A DNA stretch of 64,000 nt from Azospirillum brasilense (GTDB lineage: Bacteria > Pseudomonadota > Alphaproteobacteria > Azospirillales > Azospirillaceae), in assembly GCF_001315015.1 (NCBI RefSeq), contig NZ_CP012915.1:868001-932000 (forward strand). The letters run 5' to 3'. Shown here piece after piece: positions 61,625 through 64,000 of the stretch (within the stretch, counting starts at the first letter, position 1; every line of letters begins with the position of its first letter). A program made the position numbers and the translations under genes. The notes under the pieces are model-generated. The model saw only the letters and a list, made by a program, of their open reading frames with translations, did no database searches and had not been told where the DNA came from.

Positions 61625-62554
61625 TCAGAGATCCCCGTCCTCCGCCAGGAGTCGGCGATGGATGGCGGTGGCGGCGATCGCGGCCTGCCCCATGGCGACC
61701 GAAATCTGGTTCAGTCCCTCCACGATGTCGCCCGCGGCGTAGAGCCCCTCGATCCCGGTCTGCTGGTGCTCGTCGGTGACCAGCCGTTCGCTCGGCCCGA
61801 TGCGCACGCCCAGCCCCTTCACCGTCTCGTTGCGCGGGTGGCAACCCAAGGCGGAATACAGCGTGTCGAAGGTCAGCCGCTCGCCAGACGCCGTGGTCAG
61901 GGCGGCGATCCGCCCGCCCTCGGTGTGGATTTCCACCACCGGCTCCTCGACGGCGCGCAGCCCGGCCTCGGCCATGCGGCGCTCCTCCGCCTCCTCCAGA
62001 TTCATCGGTTCGCCCAGCGTCAGGACGGTGATGTCGCGGGAATAGGTGCGCAGGAACAGCGCCTCCCCCAAAGCCCCGGTGCCGTGGCCGATAACGCCGA
62101 TGCGGTGGCCGGTCACCTCGAACCCGTCGCAGATCGGGCAATGGCGGACCAGTCCCCGCTGCACCGCCTGATACAGGTTGGGCAGCTCCGGTTCGCGGTC
62201 GATCACGCCGGTCGCGGCCAGCACGGTGCGGGCGCGGAACAGCCGCCCGTCCTCCGTCCGCACGCGGTAGCCATCGTCGCCCCGCTCCACCGCCGTCACC
62301 GTTCCCGGCACGATCCGGGCGCCGTAGCGCTCCGCCTGTGCGCGCATGCGGGCCAGCAACTCGTCGCCGGTCACCCCGTCCGGAAAGCCCGCATGGTTGT
62401 GGGACAGCGGAATCCAGGAGGCCCGGCTGGCCCCGGAATCCACCACCAGGAAGCGGCGGCGGTAGCGCGCAAGATAGATTGCCGCGGTCAGCCCGGCGGG
62501 TCCGCCGCCGACGATCAGGGTGTCCAGACGCTGTTCCTCGGGTGCGGCGGCCAT
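61625..62554 (-). CDS. Thioredoxin-reductase-like FAD/NAD(P)-dependent oxidoreductase
   Basis: 309 residues. FAD-binding VGGGPAG (15-21), an NAD(P)-binding [14 protein letters not shown] (near 153), a CPIC redox pair (Cys139, Cys142 in [10 protein letters not shown]), and the C-terminal FAD motif [23 protein letters not shown]. This is the bacterial TrxB fold, though with low conservation of the thioredoxin-interaction surface as judged by eye. Relatives include stand-alone disulfide reductases. No thioredoxin gene is adjacent. An upstream open extension to 62956 is not used. Confidence 0.9.
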   Translation of the reverse strand: MAAAPEEQRLDTLIVGGGPAGLTAAIYLARYRRRFLVVDSGASRASWIPLSHNHAGFPDGVTGDELLARMRAQAERYGARIVPGTVTAVERGDDGYRVRTEDGRLFRARTVLAATGVIDREPELPNLYQAVQRGLVRHCPICDGFEVTGHRIGVIGHGTGALGEALFLRTYSRDITVLTLGEPMNLEEAEERRMAEAGLRAVEEPVVEIHTEGGRIAALTTASGERLTFDTLYSALGCHPRNETVKGLGVRIGPSERLVTDEHQQTGIEGLYAAGDIVEGLNQISVAMGQAAIAATAIHRRLLAEDGDL

Positions 62555-62731
62555 TGCTCGGGCGTTCCAGCGGTCGTTGGTGACGTTGGGGAACAGGCTG
62601 CGCCTTCCCAGGTTCCGCAGCGGGACGCTGCACCGCCGAAGCGTCCATTCGCCGCGCCGTCCCCGGCTTGACCGGGTTGAATTGCCACACGCACTGTACG
62701 GCCATACCGTGTCCTGCCGGGAGCCGCAGCC

Positions 62732-63121
62732 GTGCCCCAGCCCCCGTCTGTCCCATCCGAACCGCCGACGTTCAACATCACCCCATGCGACCGGGACATC
62801 CTCGACGTCGAGCCGATGTTGCGCAACTTTGGTGGCCCTGGTCCCACCGTCACCATGCTCTACACCCTGTTCCTGGAGAACGCGGATGAGTTGTCGCGCG
62901 TTCTGAAAGAGCGATTGGCGCTCGGCGACCTGCATGGCGTCCGGCTGGCCGCCCACTCGGCGGCGGGGGCCGCCCGCACCGCCGGGGCGGGGCGGGTCGC
63001 CGACCTGTTCGGCTCGGTGGAGGATGCGGCCCTGCGCGGCGACGCGGCGGTGGTGCGGCGGGACGCAGCGGCCATCGACCGCGCCCTGGCCGACGTGAAA
63101 ATTTTAATCGCACGCATTTGA
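62732..63121 (+). CDS. Histidine phosphotransfer (HPt) domain protein
   Basis: 129 residues from GTG 62732, with GGGAG 10 bases upstream. A four-helix HPt fold is suggested by [20 protein letters not shown] and by the phosphoacceptor His75 in [15 protein letters not shown], where the usual HxLKGxxxxxGA reads [12 protein letters not shown]. It would shuttle phosphate between hybrid kinases and response regulators. It is 73 bases upstream of a CheY-like gene on the same strand. Confidence 0.8.
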   Translation: MPQPPSVPSEPPTFNITPCDRDILDVEPMLRNFGGPGPTVTMLYTLFLENADELSRVLKERLALGDLHGVRLAAHSAAGAARTAGAGRVADLFGSVEDAALRGDAAVVRRDAAAIDRALADVKILIARI

Positions 63122-63194
63122 GTTTCTTTCGCGCTGATATATCATGCAGGCGTAACCCTTAGGGGTACCCACAGGACGAAGCGCGAGGGTGGCC

Positions 63195-63566
63195 GTGTCG
63201 TTCAATTCCTGCGCGGTGCTGGTCGTCGAGGACGAGGTGGTGACCCGCAGCGTCTCGGTGCGGCTGCTGAAGCAGTTGGGCGTCGGCACGGTGATCGAAG
63301 CCGCCGACGGGGCGGAGGCGTTGGCCCGCTGCAACCGCGTCGATTTCGACGCGATCTTCTGCGACGTGGACATGGCGCCGATGGGCGGTCTGGCCTTTCT
63401 GGAGGCTTTGGACGGGCGGGCGCCGGTCATCATGCTGACCAAGCACGACGGGTCGGACGTCGTCCTGTCGGCCCTGCGCTCCGGTGCCACCGGCTATCTG
63501 GTGAAGCCGCTGACCCCGGTCGGCCTGCGCGAGAAGCTGGAAAAAGCGCTGACCGCGAAAGGGTAG
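63195..63566 (+). CDS. CheY-like single-domain response regulator
   Basis: 123 residues from GTG 63195, chosen because GAGGG lies 5 bases before it; GTG 63189 is in frame too. The receiver fold is complete: acidic pair in VVEDE (12-14), phosphoacceptor Asp57 (IFCDVDM), Thr82 (VIMLTKHD) and Lys104 (GYLVKPLTP). No output domain. It probably pairs with the HPt protein upstream as an orphan phosphorelay. Confidence 0.92.
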   Translation: MSFNSCAVLVVEDEVVTRSVSVRLLKQLGVGTVIEAADGAEALARCNRVDFDAIFCDVDMAPMGGLAFLEALDGRAPVIMLTKHDGSDVVLSALRSGATGYLVKPLTPVGLREKLEKALTAKG

Positions 63567-63664
63567 AACCTTGACCGCGACATTATACTTTTCGTAACCA
63601 CGGCGGAATTATTCTGTACACGGTGCATTGCTGCACCCTTGTGCGGATTGCCGGGAGATTCCGC

Positions 63665-64000
63665 ATGCCCATGAACGTTCTGGAAGTGGCGATCTACGCC
63701 ATGGTGCTCACCGCGTCGCAGCCGCGCCCCTATGAGTGCGTCGCGGTGCAGCCGGAGGGGGTGAACTGCACGAACGGCCTCGCCGTGGCGTCTGAGACGC
63801 CGAACGGAGTCATGGCCTTCAACACCGGTGTTCAGGTCATCAAGGACAACCAGGGCCGCGTGCGGCTGAGCAACGGGATCACCACCCATTTTGATTCCTC
63901 GGCCTGGGTGGCCTTCAAGAACCCCGGCGGACAGACCCTGGTCAGCGTGCGCAAGACAGGGCCGTTCCGCTTCAAGTTCTCCAACAGCTTCCAGTGCGAG
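63665..64000 (+). CDS. Unrecognised protein, truncated by the window edge
   Basis: 112 residues visible from ATG 63665, which follows GGGAGA by 7 bases; the frame is open at the window end. It has a short hydrophobic start (VLEVAIYAMVLTA), several Cys, and beta-type sequence ending VSVRKTGPFRFKFSNSFQ. No family recognised. Confidence 0.6.
   Translation, partial: MPMNVLEVAIYAMVLTASQPRPYECVAVQPEGVNCTNGLAVASETPNGVMAFNTGVQVIKDNQGRVRLSNGITTHFDSSAWVAFKNPGGQTLVSVRKTGPFRFKFSNSFQCE

Noticed and set aside
62590-62614. EcfG-like GGAAC-N16-GGTT between the flavoprotein and HPt genes
   Set aside because: The -10 has one mismatch (GGTT for CGTT), and the opposite-strand reading also has one mismatch. Not strong enough to list.

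Overview
This is a high-GC, gene-dense bacterial chromosome segment. The order rpoZ - spoT/rsh - HIT - pdxJ - acpS - lepB - rnc - era, a predicted EcfG-type general-stress promoter, a stand-alone AsnC ligand-binding protein and HisKA_2 signalling all point to an alphaproteobacterium. The overall gene content suggests Rhodospirillales, most like Azospirillum; that assignment is inference from recognised families, not from a search.

Left part (1-14.6 kb). The tail of a probable DEAD-box helicase and an AsnC ligand-binding protein end at a clear terminator. They are followed by lptD (LPS assembly) and a one-pass membrane protein. Convergent to these is a tight ydbH-ynbE-ydbL-like operon (envelope lipid transport) that runs into a SPINDLY-type TPR glycosyltransferase. 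Then come a secreted cyclophilin, a large Ser/Thr kinase with a zinc ribbon, an aldose 1-epimerase, an LprI-like protein and an unrecognised protein.

Middle part (14.9-36.9 kb). A transglutaminase-DUF2126 / circularly permuted ATP-grasp-alpha-E / transglutaminase cluster is interrupted by a di-heme RoxA-like lipoprotein. Next is a two-gene RND efflux operon with a perfect 8-bp-arm operator, preceded by an internally deleted amidohydrolase remnant. Further on are a phosphodiesterase, a GT2 glycosyltransferase, a ClpP paralogue with an altered triad, two small flagellum-type proteins opposite a TPR-glycosyltransferase-like protein, and the YcjX/YcjF pair.

Core operon (37.0-44.1 kb). Era, RNase III, signal peptidase I, AcpS, PdxJ, HIT protein, RSH and RNA polymerase omega are all on the minus strand, mostly with overlapping or closely spaced ends. 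A NYN nuclease is divergent from rpoZ behind a perfect TATAAT.

Right part (45-64 kb). This is a stress and signalling region: an esterase-like lipoprotein, a small HisKA_2 kinase, a NifX-like His-tailed protein, a MarR regulator, DUF2076, and DUF2934-Hsp20-Lon behind a predicted EcfG promoter. It continues with a universal stress protein, a GDSL autotransporter, cytochrome b561, a membrane SpoIIE-type phosphatase whose metal-binding residues are degenerate, HtpX, CbpA/CbpM, a thioredoxin-reductase-like flavoprotein, an HPt protein and a CheY-like regulator. The window ends inside an unrecognised gene. I saw no tRNA, rRNA, CRISPR array, insertion sequence or prophage.
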